Shown here piece after piece: positions 10,595 through 19,741 of a stretch of 43,950 bases of DNA. The position numbers and the translations under genes were made by a program. Below the pieces are notes generated by a model. That model had not been told where the DNA came from. It was given only the letters and a program-made list of their open reading frames with translations, and searched no databases. Origin of the DNA: a virus; the IMG/VR virus record IMGVR_UViG_3300030110_002295, positions 1 to 43,950 of that record. The stretch is one strand, 5' to 3'. How positions within the stretch are numbered: position 1 is the first letter of the stretch; the number at the start of each line of letters is the position of its first letter.

Positions 10595-12355
10595 TTAGTT
10601 ACCAGTAGGATTAGAATTATAAGTAGTAACTATTTTATTACCGCTTTTATCTATTAAATCTTCTTTAACATCAAACTCACCCCATTTCTGAACATCAAAA
10701 GCGTCTGGGTTTATATTGGTATTAGTATAATAATTAAGTACCTCTAATGCTTGCCCTACGTCTTTACCTGAAAGATAGTTAGTATTTTCTATAACTTCTT
10801 TTAATACAGAGTAAATATCTCCTTTTACTTTTGTAGGTTTCAATTGTCCTTTTCTTATTACAACTACATTTCTTGCTTTACCATCTCCTGGTGTTAAAGA
10901 TTTCACAGTTTCTCTTATAGCTTTTGTTTGAGCGTCTTTAAGGTTTTGCTTGTTCTGGTCTAAGGATAATTCTTTGTTGTAATACTCATTGTAATCACTG
11001 TCTGTGTTTGTAAAGTCTTCTTCAGTTAAATTGTCTATTATATTATGACCTTGAGAAACTAAATCCCCTATAGAATCATTATCTAACACACTGTAAAAAT
11101 CATCACCCGTACTATATCTTTGAAGGATATTAATAGATTCTTGAGGGTCTAAAGTAATACTCTCAGCTGTTAATTTTTTTCCTAAATTATTAGCTCCAGT
11201 AGCGCTTCCTTCACCTCCCTCAATATTTTCTCCTTCAATAGGATCTATAGCTTGCATTTCAATAAACTTAGTTATTGTAGGCGCTATATCAGCTAACAAT
11301 GTATTGACAAAACCACTACCTCCAACACCACTAAAGTTATTGTTATTTGTTGATCCCTTTACACTTTGAACATCTATTATTTCATCAGGTGGAATATTTC
11401 TAAGAATAGCTTTGTCAATCAACCATCCCTCCATCTTTTTTCTCATTTCAGTATTATTAGGATCCCATTGTTCAAAGGTACCAAGTTCTTGATTACCATG
11501 AACCATATCTGACCAAACAACTCCCATTTCTGGATCATTTAATAAATCAGCATACATACTAGATTTAACCATTAATTCACCTAATCTTTTAGGATTATAA
11601 ACTTGTTTAGTTTTAATATTACCTTGACTATCTGTATATTCATACGTATCCATAGCTCCTTTTAATAAACCTTTTTGAGCTTCAAATAATTCATCAATAC
11701 CTAAATCAGTAAAAGTTGGAATAGTTTTAATCATAGCAAAAGTATCATCACTAAGTAAATTACCAAGTTGATCAAGATTCATGGTGTAATTCCAGTCTTC
11801 TTTACCTGCAGTAGTGTTTATTTTACCATTACCACTAAGATACATTTTACCGTCTTTCTCTAATAATCTTACATCTCCACTTCCATTTGCTATAGCATCA
11901 AGCATAGCAGACATACCGTTATCATTAACCCTAGACAACGTACCATTTTGTTTAGCTTGATTATAATATTTTATTTGTTCAACAACTTTTGGTGCTAGGG
12001 TTTTATACTTAGTAATATAATTATTAGTTTCAGATATTATTTTTGCCCCTTCTTGTTGAGTTAAATATCCATCTGAAACAAGACTTTTAGTTTCAAATAT
12101 TTTATCAGCACCTTCGTTAAAAAATCTATTAACATTAGTATCAAAAGTATCCACGCCTGTTTGTGGAATAGTATTTATACTATCATAAACTGATTGATAT
12201 TTTTTGTTTTCCTCATCTAGTATAGCTTGTTGAAAATAATCTCTTTTTAATTTTTCTTCATAAGAAGTATTAAAAGCATCGACTATTCCTTTACCAATCG
12301 CCATTTGATCTGCTCTACCACCATAGGAAACAGGGTTTGTTATTTGTTCTGCCAT
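10595..12355 (-). CDS. probable internal virion protein (586 aa)
   Basis: A soluble, mostly helical protein with no signal peptide or membrane segment. The N-terminus (MAEQITNPVSYGGRADQMAI) is followed by a charged helix. The middle is Gln/Asn-rich, and a Gly/Asn-rich linker lies near residue 345 (STNNNNFSGVGGSGF). It lies between a small Ala/Gln-rich protein and the giant polyvalent protein, with gaps of 16 and 19 bases. That is the position of T7 gp15 in the gp14-gp15-gp16 internal core set. The assignment rests on position and composition, since I see no diagnostic motif. The start has an A/T-rich leader (AATAAATAAATAAAATG) and no Shine-Dalgarno sequence. Confidence 0.5.
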   Translation of the reverse strand: MAEQITNPVSYGGRADQMAIGKGIVDAFNTSYEEKLKRDYFQQAILDEENKKYQSVYDSINTIPQTGVDTFDTNVNRFFNEGADKIFETKSLVSDGYLTQQEGAKIISETNNYITKYKTLAPKVVEQIKYYNQAKQNGTLSRVNDNGMSAMLDAIANGSGDVRLLEKDGKMYLSGNGKINTTAGKEDWNYTMNLDQLGNLLSDDTFAMIKTIPTFTDLGIDELFEAQKGLLKGAMDTYEYTDSQGNIKTKQVYNPKRLGELMVKSSMYADLLNDPEMGVVWSDMVHGNQELGTFEQWDPNNTEMRKKMEGWLIDKAILRNIPPDEIIDVQSVKGSTNNNNFSGVGGSGFVNTLLADIAPTITKFIEMQAIDPIEGENIEGGEGSATGANNLGKKLTAESITLDPQESINILQRYSTGDDFYSVLDNDSIGDLVSQGHNIIDNLTEEDFTNTDSDYNEYYNKELSLDQNKQNLKDAQTKAIRETVKSLTPGDGKARNVVVIRKGQLKPTKVKGDIYSVLKEVIENTNYLSGKDVGQALEVLNYYTNTNINPDAFDVQKWGEFDVKEDLIDKSGNKIVTTYNSNPTGN

Positions 12356-12371
12356 TTTATTTATTTATTAA

Positions 12372-13100
12372 TTATCCGCCGAAAGCTTCTTGTCCAGCTG
12401 GAGAAGCTGCAAACATACCTACGTTACCAAACGCTCCTGATACAGCACCAAACGTATCTGACATACTCTGTTCTTGCTGTAATTGAGCACTTCTCATTTG
12501 ACCATATAAACGATCTATATGAGCATTATCTCTAGCTTCTTGTGCTTCAAACTCATACGCTAATCCTTGCGCTTCTGCGTTTTGTATTCTTTGAGCTTCA
12601 GATATTTCTACTCCCTGCATTCTTCTTTCTTCATCAATAACAGCTTGTATACGAGCTTGTTCACCTTGCGCTCTAAGTTTTTCATTCATTGCTTCTTGAG
12701 ATTCAATGCTAGCCGCAATACCTTGTTTAGATTTTAAAGCAGCTTGAGCTAAAGCAGTTGCTCCACCAGCACTTGCGCCAGTAGCTCTTAAAGTATCTAA
12801 AGTATTAGCTAAAGCAATATCAGCTTCTTCAGCTTGCATTTCAGCAGCTTGAGTAGCAACAGATAGATCAGCGTATGGATTAGTAATCATGCCAGATAGA
12901 TTTGTGGCCATGTCACTAAGGTTTTCTACCCCAGCATAAGGGTTTATTACCTCATCTCTATTGTTTTCAAAATTTGTTAAAGCGTTTTTTAAAGAAGCAG
13001 CTCTTCTACCTGCTCTTCCTGCTGACACACCAGCTCCTACTGCTGATGTTAAAGCTGATGCTCCCATACCTGCTAACGCGATCGTTGTTGCTGCTGCCAT
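12372..13100 (-). CDS. small internal virion protein, T7 gp14-like by position and composition
   Basis: The 242 residues start with a hydrophobic, small-residue segment (MAAATTIALAGMGASALTSA) followed by a basic patch (GRAGRRA). Long Ala/Gln/Glu-rich helices then run to about residue 205 (for example EAQRIQNAEAQGLAYEFEAQ), and the end is Gly-rich. This is the pattern of small podovirus internal proteins thought to enter the host envelope during ejection. The two larger internal-protein candidates follow directly. The start shares the leader ATTATAAATTATG with the gene at 15072. Function is inferred from family architecture and context only. Confidence 0.5.
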   Translation of the reverse strand: MAAATTIALAGMGASALTSAVGAGVSAGRAGRRAASLKNALTNFENNRDEVINPYAGVENLSDMATNLSGMITNPYADLSVATQAAEMQAEEADIALANTLDTLRATGASAGGATALAQAALKSKQGIAASIESQEAMNEKLRAQGEQARIQAVIDEERRMQGVEISEAQRIQNAEAQGLAYEFEAQEARDNAHIDRLYGQMRSAQLQQEQSMSDTFGAVSGAFGNVGMFAASPAGQEAFGG

Positions 13101-13103
13101 AAT

Positions 13104-13517
13104 TTATAATGTTAATTTTTTTGATACCTCATAAGATGGTTTTTCATCAACAAACCAACCTAATTTTTTATGTGTTTTTATTAAACTTTTACTTTGTAAA
13201 CTAGTAAACATGTAAGTATATCCCATACTTTTAATAAAGTTTTCTAACTCTGTAAGTAAGAATTCTATAGACTCTGGTCTATCGTCTTCTTTGTATTTTG
13301 GATTAGATATAATGTACTCTATCCAAGCCGCTTTAGAATTAGTGAAATAAACAAAACCTGCTACTATAGGTGTATTATTTTTTTCTACCATAAAACCTCC
13401 TGTTCCATGATTTGGTAAAAAATCTTTTGGTGGTGCGACCCAACCAGGCCACCAATCCCACCACTCTACTAGGGTATCCCAGTCTTTAGTGGTAAGAGCT
13501 CTTGCATTAAAATCCAT
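13104..13517 (-). CDS. GNAT-family N-acetyltransferase-like protein
   Basis: I place the start at 13517 (MDFNARALTTKDWDTLVEWW), giving 137 residues. The open frame extends upstream to an ATG at 13628, but that part would overlap the preceding tail gene by about 100 bases and reads as Gln/His-rich noise. The fold pattern fits GNAT: an N-terminal RALTTKDW strand-helix, a GTGGFMVEKNNTPIVAGFVY hairpin, a strand with AWIEYIISNPKYK, a helix after DDRPESIEFLLTELENFI, and a late strand-helix ending KKLGWFVDEK. The acetyl-CoA loop is not a perfect Q/RxxGxG/A. It lies between tail and internal-virion genes. The substrate is unknown; a phage virion protein or a host target are both possible. Confidence 0.6.
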   Translation of the reverse strand: MDFNARALTTKDWDTLVEWWDWWPGWVAPPKDFLPNHGTGGFMVEKNNTPIVAGFVYFTNSKAAWIEYIISNPKYKEDDRPESIEFLLTELENFIKSMGYTYMFTSLQSKSLIKTHKKLGWFVDEKPSYEVSKKLTL

Positions 13518-13527
13518 ATAATTAAAT

Positions 13528-15072
13528 TTAAATTGATGATACAACAAACTCTGACGATGCTGCAAATAATTCTTTTGTGCCGCCTGGGTTTGTTGTTCCG
13601 TCTGTAGACATTTTAACCGTGGCAACATATCCTTTTATACCACTAATATCCACACCAAACACAACTTCACCTGGTGCTACCGGCGAGTTGTTAATTAAGT
13701 TTGCTACGTACTTATTTTCTTTTCTATAAAAACCTGCATAATACTGGACATTGTCTTCTGTATAAGCTCCTTCATAATAACTTAAAACTCTAGGCGCAAA
13801 ATCTTGGGTTGAATCCCAAACCGCATTTACTAAGTCTAATCCTGTAAAATCAGATGTAATAGAATCTACTTGCCAACCATTATTACCTTCGTATGAAATA
13901 GTTTTAAATACTTTTTGAACTGAAGGATTTGGGTTTAATAAAAATTCTATACTAGACTGATAAGATATACCGTAAAAATTATTTCTATTAGTACCTGCTC
14001 CTTCAACATAATGCCTATATATATTTCCACCTGGATCAGGTAAATCAGAATCAGCATTGTAATCAGGTATTGAATACATTGTACCGTTCACACTAAATAT
14101 AAAGTTAGGATTATAAGTATAAAATGTTGGCCACCCTAAAACTGATTCATCAAAAGCTAATGTGCGAGAAGCTTTAGCCGAACCATCTTGATTAAAAGGT
14201 TTTATATTTAAAGTGTATTGTTTTGTGTAATTATCCCAACCACCAATTAATTGACCGAAGTCATCTATAGTGTCTACAGTTGCAAATTGATCTCTAAAGA
14301 AATCTGTCATACCATATCTTGATATTTCAGTTATTCCATCATGTGAAAGTCTTAATACACTTCCTTTGTTTTTATCAGTAAAGTATTTTCTAAACCCATA
14401 CACTGCAAAGCTTTCTGGATTATCACTAATACCATACTCACCAGCATAAGGAACTATTTGACCTATAACTACATTGGAAGAAGTAACAGTACCTCCACCT
14501 TCAGCTGAATATATAGCATCTTTATCTATCAATGCTCTATTAACTTTATTCTCTTGGAATATTATTAAATTTGTATCTTCTGCATAAATTTTCTGTATAC
14601 TACCATTTCTAGGATCTACACTTCTTATAATGTCTTCTCCTACTGGAAATTGGTTAGTATTATTAACTCCTGTTCTAGCGTTGTATATACCACTATAAAT
14701 CATAGAGTTAAATCTAATTGCTGATTGAGGATATTCTTCTTCTATATAAGCTCTAACTCCGTAATCAACATTTGTATTATTATAACCACCTCTTATTCTA
14801 GCCTCTTCAACACACCAATCTAGTAATGGTGGTATAAAAGGATCAGGTGTTAATCCAGCTACAGTAGCTGTACCGGCTTGAGCAAAGTAAGGGTAACCAC
14901 TTCCAGTAGTATTTGTTATAGGTGATATTACACCTGGAAATACATTATTACTAGGTAAAGTAGTGGGATCTATTATTGGATTAATTATTGTAGTTTGCGT
15001 TTGTGCTTTTCCATCTACTATCTTCTTTAACCAAAAAGAGTTAAAATAATTTACTTCTATTACTGCTGGCAT
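13528..15072 (-). CDS. tail nozzle or stabilisation-like structural protein (514 aa)
   Basis: A beta-rich, Asn/Gly/Tyr-rich protein with no signal peptide or membrane segment. The central part carries blocks such as VVIGQIVPYAGEYGISDNPE, a KYFTDKNKGSVLRLS strand pair and DGITEISRYGMTDFFRD. I associate these with crAss-like and marine podovirus tail proteins related to the beta-propeller nozzle (T7 gp12 type). It directly follows the 1542-residue protein, so the two probably form neighbouring layers of the same short tail. Its leader contains a 17-nt sequence repeated upstream of the chaperonin operon. The structural role is likely; the exact position in the tail is inferred. Confidence 0.55.
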   Translation of the reverse strand: MPAVIEVNYFNSFWLKKIVDGKAQTQTTIINPIIDPTTLPSNNVFPGVISPITNTTGSGYPYFAQAGTATVAGLTPDPFIPPLLDWCVEEARIRGGYNNTNVDYGVRAYIEEEYPQSAIRFNSMIYSGIYNARTGVNNTNQFPVGEDIIRSVDPRNGSIQKIYAEDTNLIIFQENKVNRALIDKDAIYSAEGGGTVTSSNVVIGQIVPYAGEYGISDNPESFAVYGFRKYFTDKNKGSVLRLSHDGITEISRYGMTDFFRDQFATVDTIDDFGQLIGGWDNYTKQYTLNIKPFNQDGSAKASRTLAFDESVLGWPTFYTYNPNFIFSVNGTMYSIPDYNADSDLPDPGGNIYRHYVEGAGTNRNNFYGISYQSSIEFLLNPNPSVQKVFKTISYEGNNGWQVDSITSDFTGLDLVNAVWDSTQDFAPRVLSYYEGAYTEDNVQYYAGFYRKENKYVANLINNSPVAPGEVVFGVDISGIKGYVATVKMSTDGTTNPGGTKELFAASSEFVVSSI

Positions 15073-15073
15073 A

Positions 15074-15090
15074 ATTTATAATCACTTGTT
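15074..15090 (-). repeat. 17-nt repeat copy A, just upstream of the 514-aa tail gene
   Basis: The plus-strand sequence atttataatcacttgtt is identical to 37985-38001. Read on the minus strand it is AACAAGTGATTATAAAT and ends two bases before the ATG at 15072. It may be a shared regulatory or leader element. At this copy it is too close to the start codon to act as a normal promoter for this gene unless the transcript is leaderless. Confidence 0.4.
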
Positions 15091-15106
15091 TTTTAATAAA
15101 TTAACA

Positions 15107-18100
15107 TTATATTGATTTAGGATATGAAAATCCAGTCTTAGCACCTGTAGCGCCAAACTCAGCCAACCATATTCTATCTGCTTGTGGATTAGAATTAGAG
15201 TTGTTAAAATTGTTAATTGTTACAGCGGCACCGTCGTTTCCATTAGGATTACCTGCCCCACCAATTCCCGCGCTAGGTCTTGCCTTATAAGCGTGCCACG
15301 TGTTAGTTCCTACTTGTGTTGGATTCCATTGCGTTGTTAATTCTGAATCAGTATAAAATTGAGTTACATATCTAAAAAATGGTTCTCTTGCAAACACCTC
15401 TGTCCATTGAACACCTGTATAATTAGATGCTGACACAACATCTGGTTCAGCTACAGTCATCACACTGTATCTCCATGTACGATTTGTAATACCAAATGGA
15501 TAATAAAAATCTCCATATGTTATACTAAGTTTACAGTTTTCATTTTTATACACACCTGTGTTACCTTCTGTGGTAGTTGGACTAGGCCACTCTGTTTGAG
15601 AACCTTGTAAGTTGTTTACCATAACCCTGTAATCTCCTGCGGCAAAAGGATTGTTAGCATCAAAAGCAAAAGTTCTTGTAGCAACAACTGTTAATTGATC
15701 GCTTGCATTAGACTGTGGTTTATCCATTATACCTTTCATAATATGATCTTCATAACCTATAGGATATCCACCTTGTGGATCAATATTTACTAAACTACCT
15801 AAGTTTAAAGAATAAAACGCGCTACCTTGATTAATAGGATAATTAACTTTCCATTCACCTCCAATTGGTAAACCGGTAGGACCTCCAACAACAAGGCCAT
15901 CTTTATCTATAGCGTCTTCCCAAGGGGTTGGTAAAGCACCACCTGATCTTCTTTGTATCCAAACACTAGCGGATAAATCTAAAAGAGGTGGTAGCTGTGT
16001 ACTGAAATCAAAAGGATTTATAGTTTGAACTAAAGATATTGTAATATAAGCAACACCTTTTCTTAAACCTCTATCAGTACCAGTTAATGTGCACCAACTA
16101 GGTCCATCAGATAAATCTAAAGATTTAACATTGTATGTAAACCCTGCTCCTGGAGTACCATATGAAACATTGTTAATATTAACTGGATTTTGAGGATCAG
16201 GTATTTGATTCCACACAGATGGGATGTAGTCAGGGTTGCTAGGATTACCAGCTGAACCAGGTCTTTGAGTATCATAATCTGGTACTGTTAAACCAGTAGA
16301 TTTATTAGACCACACTACTAACCCAGCATCTGAACCCTGTAAGAAGTTAATAGCTTCTCCAGAATCTATAAACGTACATGTTACTGATGCTTCTCCAAAA
16401 TCAAAGTTTAATTCTATTACTGTAGTTATAGCTCCTTCTGCACCTAAAGCGTCTGTGACAGCTAACCTAAGAAAATAAGGACCTGTCATTATAGTTTGTG
16501 GTAGTTGGCTTAACTCTCCTGTTTCAGCGTCTATATTAAAAATATTAACACTTTGGCCGTACTGTGATTGCTCTACTATTGCATACTGTAACTCTAGTTC
16601 TTCAGTAATAAGATCAGGATCTGCTGTTCCATTTTCACCTGAATAAGTTGGATTAGAACCGGGAGGTGGTGCCAAACCAAAAGCATTATAAGGAAAAATC
16701 CTGTAAGCTGAATATGGATCAAATGATGGCGCAGCATTACCTAAGTTTATATATTTTATTATAGTTGGACCTATATCACCTGTAGCATCATTTGTTGCCA
16801 CAAAATTAAATATCCAATTTCTAATCTGAGAATTAGACAGGTACACAAAATACTTGCTTATTTGAAGTGTATAGCTATCATAAAGATGTGTGTTACCGTT
16901 GGGAGTTACTACTCCTGCCGCTGTTTCAACTAATGTAATTCCTATAGTTGCGGTTACATCAGTGCCAGCATTATTTAAAATCGTCATTGTCATAGACGTA
17001 CTATTTATAGCTGACCCTAACGCGTCTTCTATATAAAAATCGTCTGTTATAATAGGTCCTTGTCCAGTAGTATATGCTTGAACAGGGTTTGTATAATTTC
17101 TATCTTCTGAAAAATTAACAAGAAAATCTTCAATTTCATCTGGAATAGACGGTATAGTTGTATTGATAGCATTATTTAAGTCTCTAATTTTACCACTAGT
17201 AGAAGTTTCCCAAAATAATTCTAACTTAGATTCAACAGGTTTTGTTTCATAAACACTTAAGAAAAATGGATAACCACTTGCAGGAGGTGTATTATCTCCT
17301 CCACTACCTATTAATTTTTGAGTAGATATTCGTGCTAAATAAGGGTTTGAATCAGAGTCATAAACATCATTTAATGTTATAAAACTTGATGCAACATTTT
17401 GATTCCAATAGTCAGAGAAAAACAAATCTGTTTGTCTTCCTATTTGAGTTGTAATATCCGCCACTAAATTTGGTAGGTATTGAGTGTTATATAGTGGAGT
17501 AACCACAGGTACTACATCTGGTGCTATAGGTAGTTGAGGACTAACTTTACCAAATAACTCTACACTGCTTCTAAATTGTGTTTGATCTGGTCCTACTTCT
17601 TTTAAATCTCTAGGAACCTTATTTATATTATCATTAAATAATGTAATAGTGGAGGTATATATTTCTCCATCAGGATAACCAGGTGAAGCCGCGGGTAAAC
17701 CTGTTAATATACCAGGTAAATAAACATTGTAATAATCTTGTTGTTTTTGCTTAACTACAACTTTATAAGTATACCAACCTAGTGGATTATAATTACTACT
17801 AGTTGGATCTCCATTGTATAAGCCCGGTGTACCTAGTTCAGAATCAAAAGCTGAATCTATAATATTATTGAAATATAGTTTTAAACTATTACCCGGCCAA
17901 TCTACTATGTTATTAAAATTTTGAGTATCATATTCATCTTGATATGGTACGTATATAGTATCAGCACCAAACTGAGGGTTAGGTGCGGCTGCTGCTACAA
18001 AATTTTGATTATTTGAAAGTAAAACCGTAGATGTTCTTCCATATCTATCAGATAAAACTATTCCTACTTGATAATATCTATTTTGTTTTACAGTGTGGTT

Positions 18101-19735
18101 TGGATAAGACGAATAAGAATAATTGCTATTTAATTCATCATAAGGAATTTTAGAAGATATACCAACATTGTAATCTAAAGACTCAGGTGGAGTGTGTTTG
18201 TTTTGAAAATTACTATATACTATTCTGTTGCTTATTATTTCTTGACCTAAAGCTTTTACAGGTACTTTATCATACACTCTAGTGGTTTGATCTTCAGGTA
18301 ATACTTTAAATGGTTCAGTGGCTAGATAATCATATTCATATGTGGTTACCGCACCAGCTGTATTTAATTGTTCTGTGGTTATTCTTTCAACTACAGCCAC
18401 AGCTAAACTATCAGATTCTTTATACAGTAATTCTATTTCTTCAATATTTAAAACTTCTAGTAATTGATTAGCGTTTAACTGAGTACCATCTATCGCGTCA
18501 GGCATTGGTATTTGAAGAAAAATTCTATTAACCAAGTTTTCCATAAAAGAAACTACAGTACTTTCATATGTTCTAGTTTCATCACTAACCTCCTCACCAG
18601 TTGGAGTAATAATTCCTTCTAAAAAATACCCAAACTGTTTAGGAATAAAACAAGCCTGTGTAAATGGAGCCATTAAAGAAAACTCTCCATCTGTAAATTT
18701 AAACCTATAACTAAATCTAACAAATTTATCTGTTAAAAAATCTTGATTACCAGGATACGTGGTTGCTCCACCAGTGTTATCCCAATTAGGATTTTCATAA
18801 CCAAAATATGCCATAACAGGGTTAGGACCACTAAACGCTTCAAATCTACATACAATGTTGCCTCCATCTCTTTGAGCAATAACAAATCTACCTGGAGATA
18901 CTACAGATACAATATACACGTTGTCTTCTGGAGTTATTTGACCATCACTTGTCCATATTTGTTTACCTACAGCAATAGCATCACTCATACCTGGAGTATA
19001 AGTTGCGGTATCTACTAAAATTTCTTGAGGCGCTGAAGGTAAAAGTATGTTAGCATCCATCTGTGCTTGAGCAATCATGGGTGATGTAGAGCTAACAGCA
19101 TCTACCATAGTAGTTTCAATAACACCCGCGTTATCTTTCCATACTTCAATAGGTTTGTATGGGTTATATTTACATACTGTTATTTGATCTTCAGTAATAT
19201 AAGGTAGATCAGCTATAGATGTAAAATTATTATAAAGAGTAGCATCTGGATTATTTATATTTATAACTCTAGGTTGGTTTCTATTATCAGTCCAAAACAT
19301 TAAATCCTCTATAACATTAATGTTTCGTATTTGATATCCTGTAGAAAAATTTAAAAACGTTCCAGCGGAATATATATAAATATCTCCATTATCTATATCA
19401 TATCTTATTATAGCATTTTGAGTAGTTTTAATATAACGTAGTGATTCATCAAAATTATTAGTTAAAAACAAATATATTCTACTATTTATTTCATCTGCAA
19501 ACTGACCAACAATAACTAAAGGAGTTGAACTTAATATATCCCCAACAATTTTACCTACATTTCCATTAAGTACTAGTCTATTTCCCTGTACATTTTCAGC
19601 AGCTCCAACGTTACTATCTTCTGACTTTGATATTGCTATATTCTGAGCGTCACGATATTCACCGTTAGGTAGTAATCTTTCATCTAAGTCTTTATTCATT
19701 TTAGACTTTAGAAAAGTATTTTTTATTTCTGCCAT
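15107..19735 (-). CDS. large tail protein (1542 aa), nozzle-type N-terminus with cadherin-like insertion
   Basis: The N-terminus (KSKMNKDLDERLLPNGEYRD, then SEDSNVGAAENVQGN) and the repeated beta-strand blades after it (IVGQFADEINSRIYLFLTNN, INVIEDLMFWTDNRNQPRVI) fit a propeller-like podovirus tail tube or nozzle protein. Around residues 1000-1110 there is a cadherin-like unit. Its motif FNIDAETGELSQL near 1066 is followed by RLAVTDALGAEG, the usual DxxTGxL and VTDxxG signature. The C-terminal third is Pro/Gly/Asn-rich and lacks recognisable motifs. It is six bases downstream of the connector gene at 19742. A role as the main tail body is well supported by size and place; the cadherin-like part may face the host surface. 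Confidence 0.6.
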   Translation of the reverse strand: MAEIKNTFLKSKMNKDLDERLLPNGEYRDAQNIAISKSEDSNVGAAENVQGNRLVLNGNVGKIVGDILSSTPLVIVGQFADEINSRIYLFLTNNFDESLRYIKTTQNAIIRYDIDNGDIYIYSAGTFLNFSTGYQIRNINVIEDLMFWTDNRNQPRVININNPDATLYNNFTSIADLPYITEDQITVCKYNPYKPIEVWKDNAGVIETTMVDAVSSTSPMIAQAQMDANILLPSAPQEILVDTATYTPGMSDAIAVGKQIWTSDGQITPEDNVYIVSVVSPGRFVIAQRDGGNIVCRFEAFSGPNPVMAYFGYENPNWDNTGGATTYPGNQDFLTDKFVRFSYRFKFTDGEFSLMAPFTQACFIPKQFGYFLEGIITPTGEEVSDETRTYESTVVSFMENLVNRIFLQIPMPDAIDGTQLNANQLLEVLNIEEIELLYKESDSLAVAVVERITTEQLNTAGAVTTYEYDYLATEPFKVLPEDQTTRVYDKVPVKALGQEIISNRIVYSNFQNKHTPPESLDYNVGISSKIPYDELNSNYSYSSYPNHTVKQNRYYQVGIVLSDRYGRTSTVLLSNNQNFVAAAAPNPQFGADTIYVPYQDEYDTQNFNNIVDWPGNSLKLYFNNIIDSAFDSELGTPGLYNGDPTSSNYNPLGWYTYKVVVKQKQQDYYNVYLPGILTGLPAASPGYPDGEIYTSTITLFNDNINKVPRDLKEVGPDQTQFRSSVELFGKVSPQLPIAPDVVPVVTPLYNTQYLPNLVADITTQIGRQTDLFFSDYWNQNVASSFITLNDVYDSDSNPYLARISTQKLIGSGGDNTPPASGYPFFLSVYETKPVESKLELFWETSTSGKIRDLNNAINTTIPSIPDEIEDFLVNFSEDRNYTNPVQAYTTGQGPIITDDFYIEDALGSAINSTSMTMTILNNAGTDVTATIGITLVETAAGVVTPNGNTHLYDSYTLQISKYFVYLSNSQIRNWIFNFVATNDATGDIGPTIIKYINLGNAAPSFDPYSAYRIFPYNAFGLAPPPGSNPTYSGENGTADPDLITEELELQYAIVEQSQYGQSVNIFNIDAETGELSQLPQTIMTGPYFLRLAVTDALGAEGAITTVIELNFDFGEASVTCTFIDSGEAINFLQGSDAGLVVWSNKSTGLTVPDYDTQRPGSAGNPSNPDYIPSVWNQIPDPQNPVNINNVSYGTPGAGFTYNVKSLDLSDGPSWCTLTGTDRGLRKGVAYITISLVQTINPFDFSTQLPPLLDLSASVWIQRRSGGALPTPWEDAIDKDGLVVGGPTGLPIGGEWKVNYPINQGSAFYSLNLGSLVNIDPQGGYPIGYEDHIMKGIMDKPQSNASDQLTVVATRTFAFDANNPFAAGDYRVMVNNLQGSQTEWPSPTTTEGNTGVYKNENCKLSITYGDFYYPFGITNRTWRYSVMTVAEPDVVSASNYTGVQWTEVFAREPFFRYVTQFYTDSELTTQWNPTQVGTNTWHAYKARPSAGIGGAGNPNGNDGAAVTINNFNNSNSNPQADRIWLAEFGATGAKTGFSYPKSI

Positions 19736-19741
19736 TTAATT

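Noticed and set aside
13518-13628. N-terminal extension of the acetyltransferase frame
   Set aside because: It overlaps the end of the tail gene and encodes a Gln/His/Leu stretch unlike GNAT N-termini; the internal Met at 13517 has a clean A/T leader after the previous stop.
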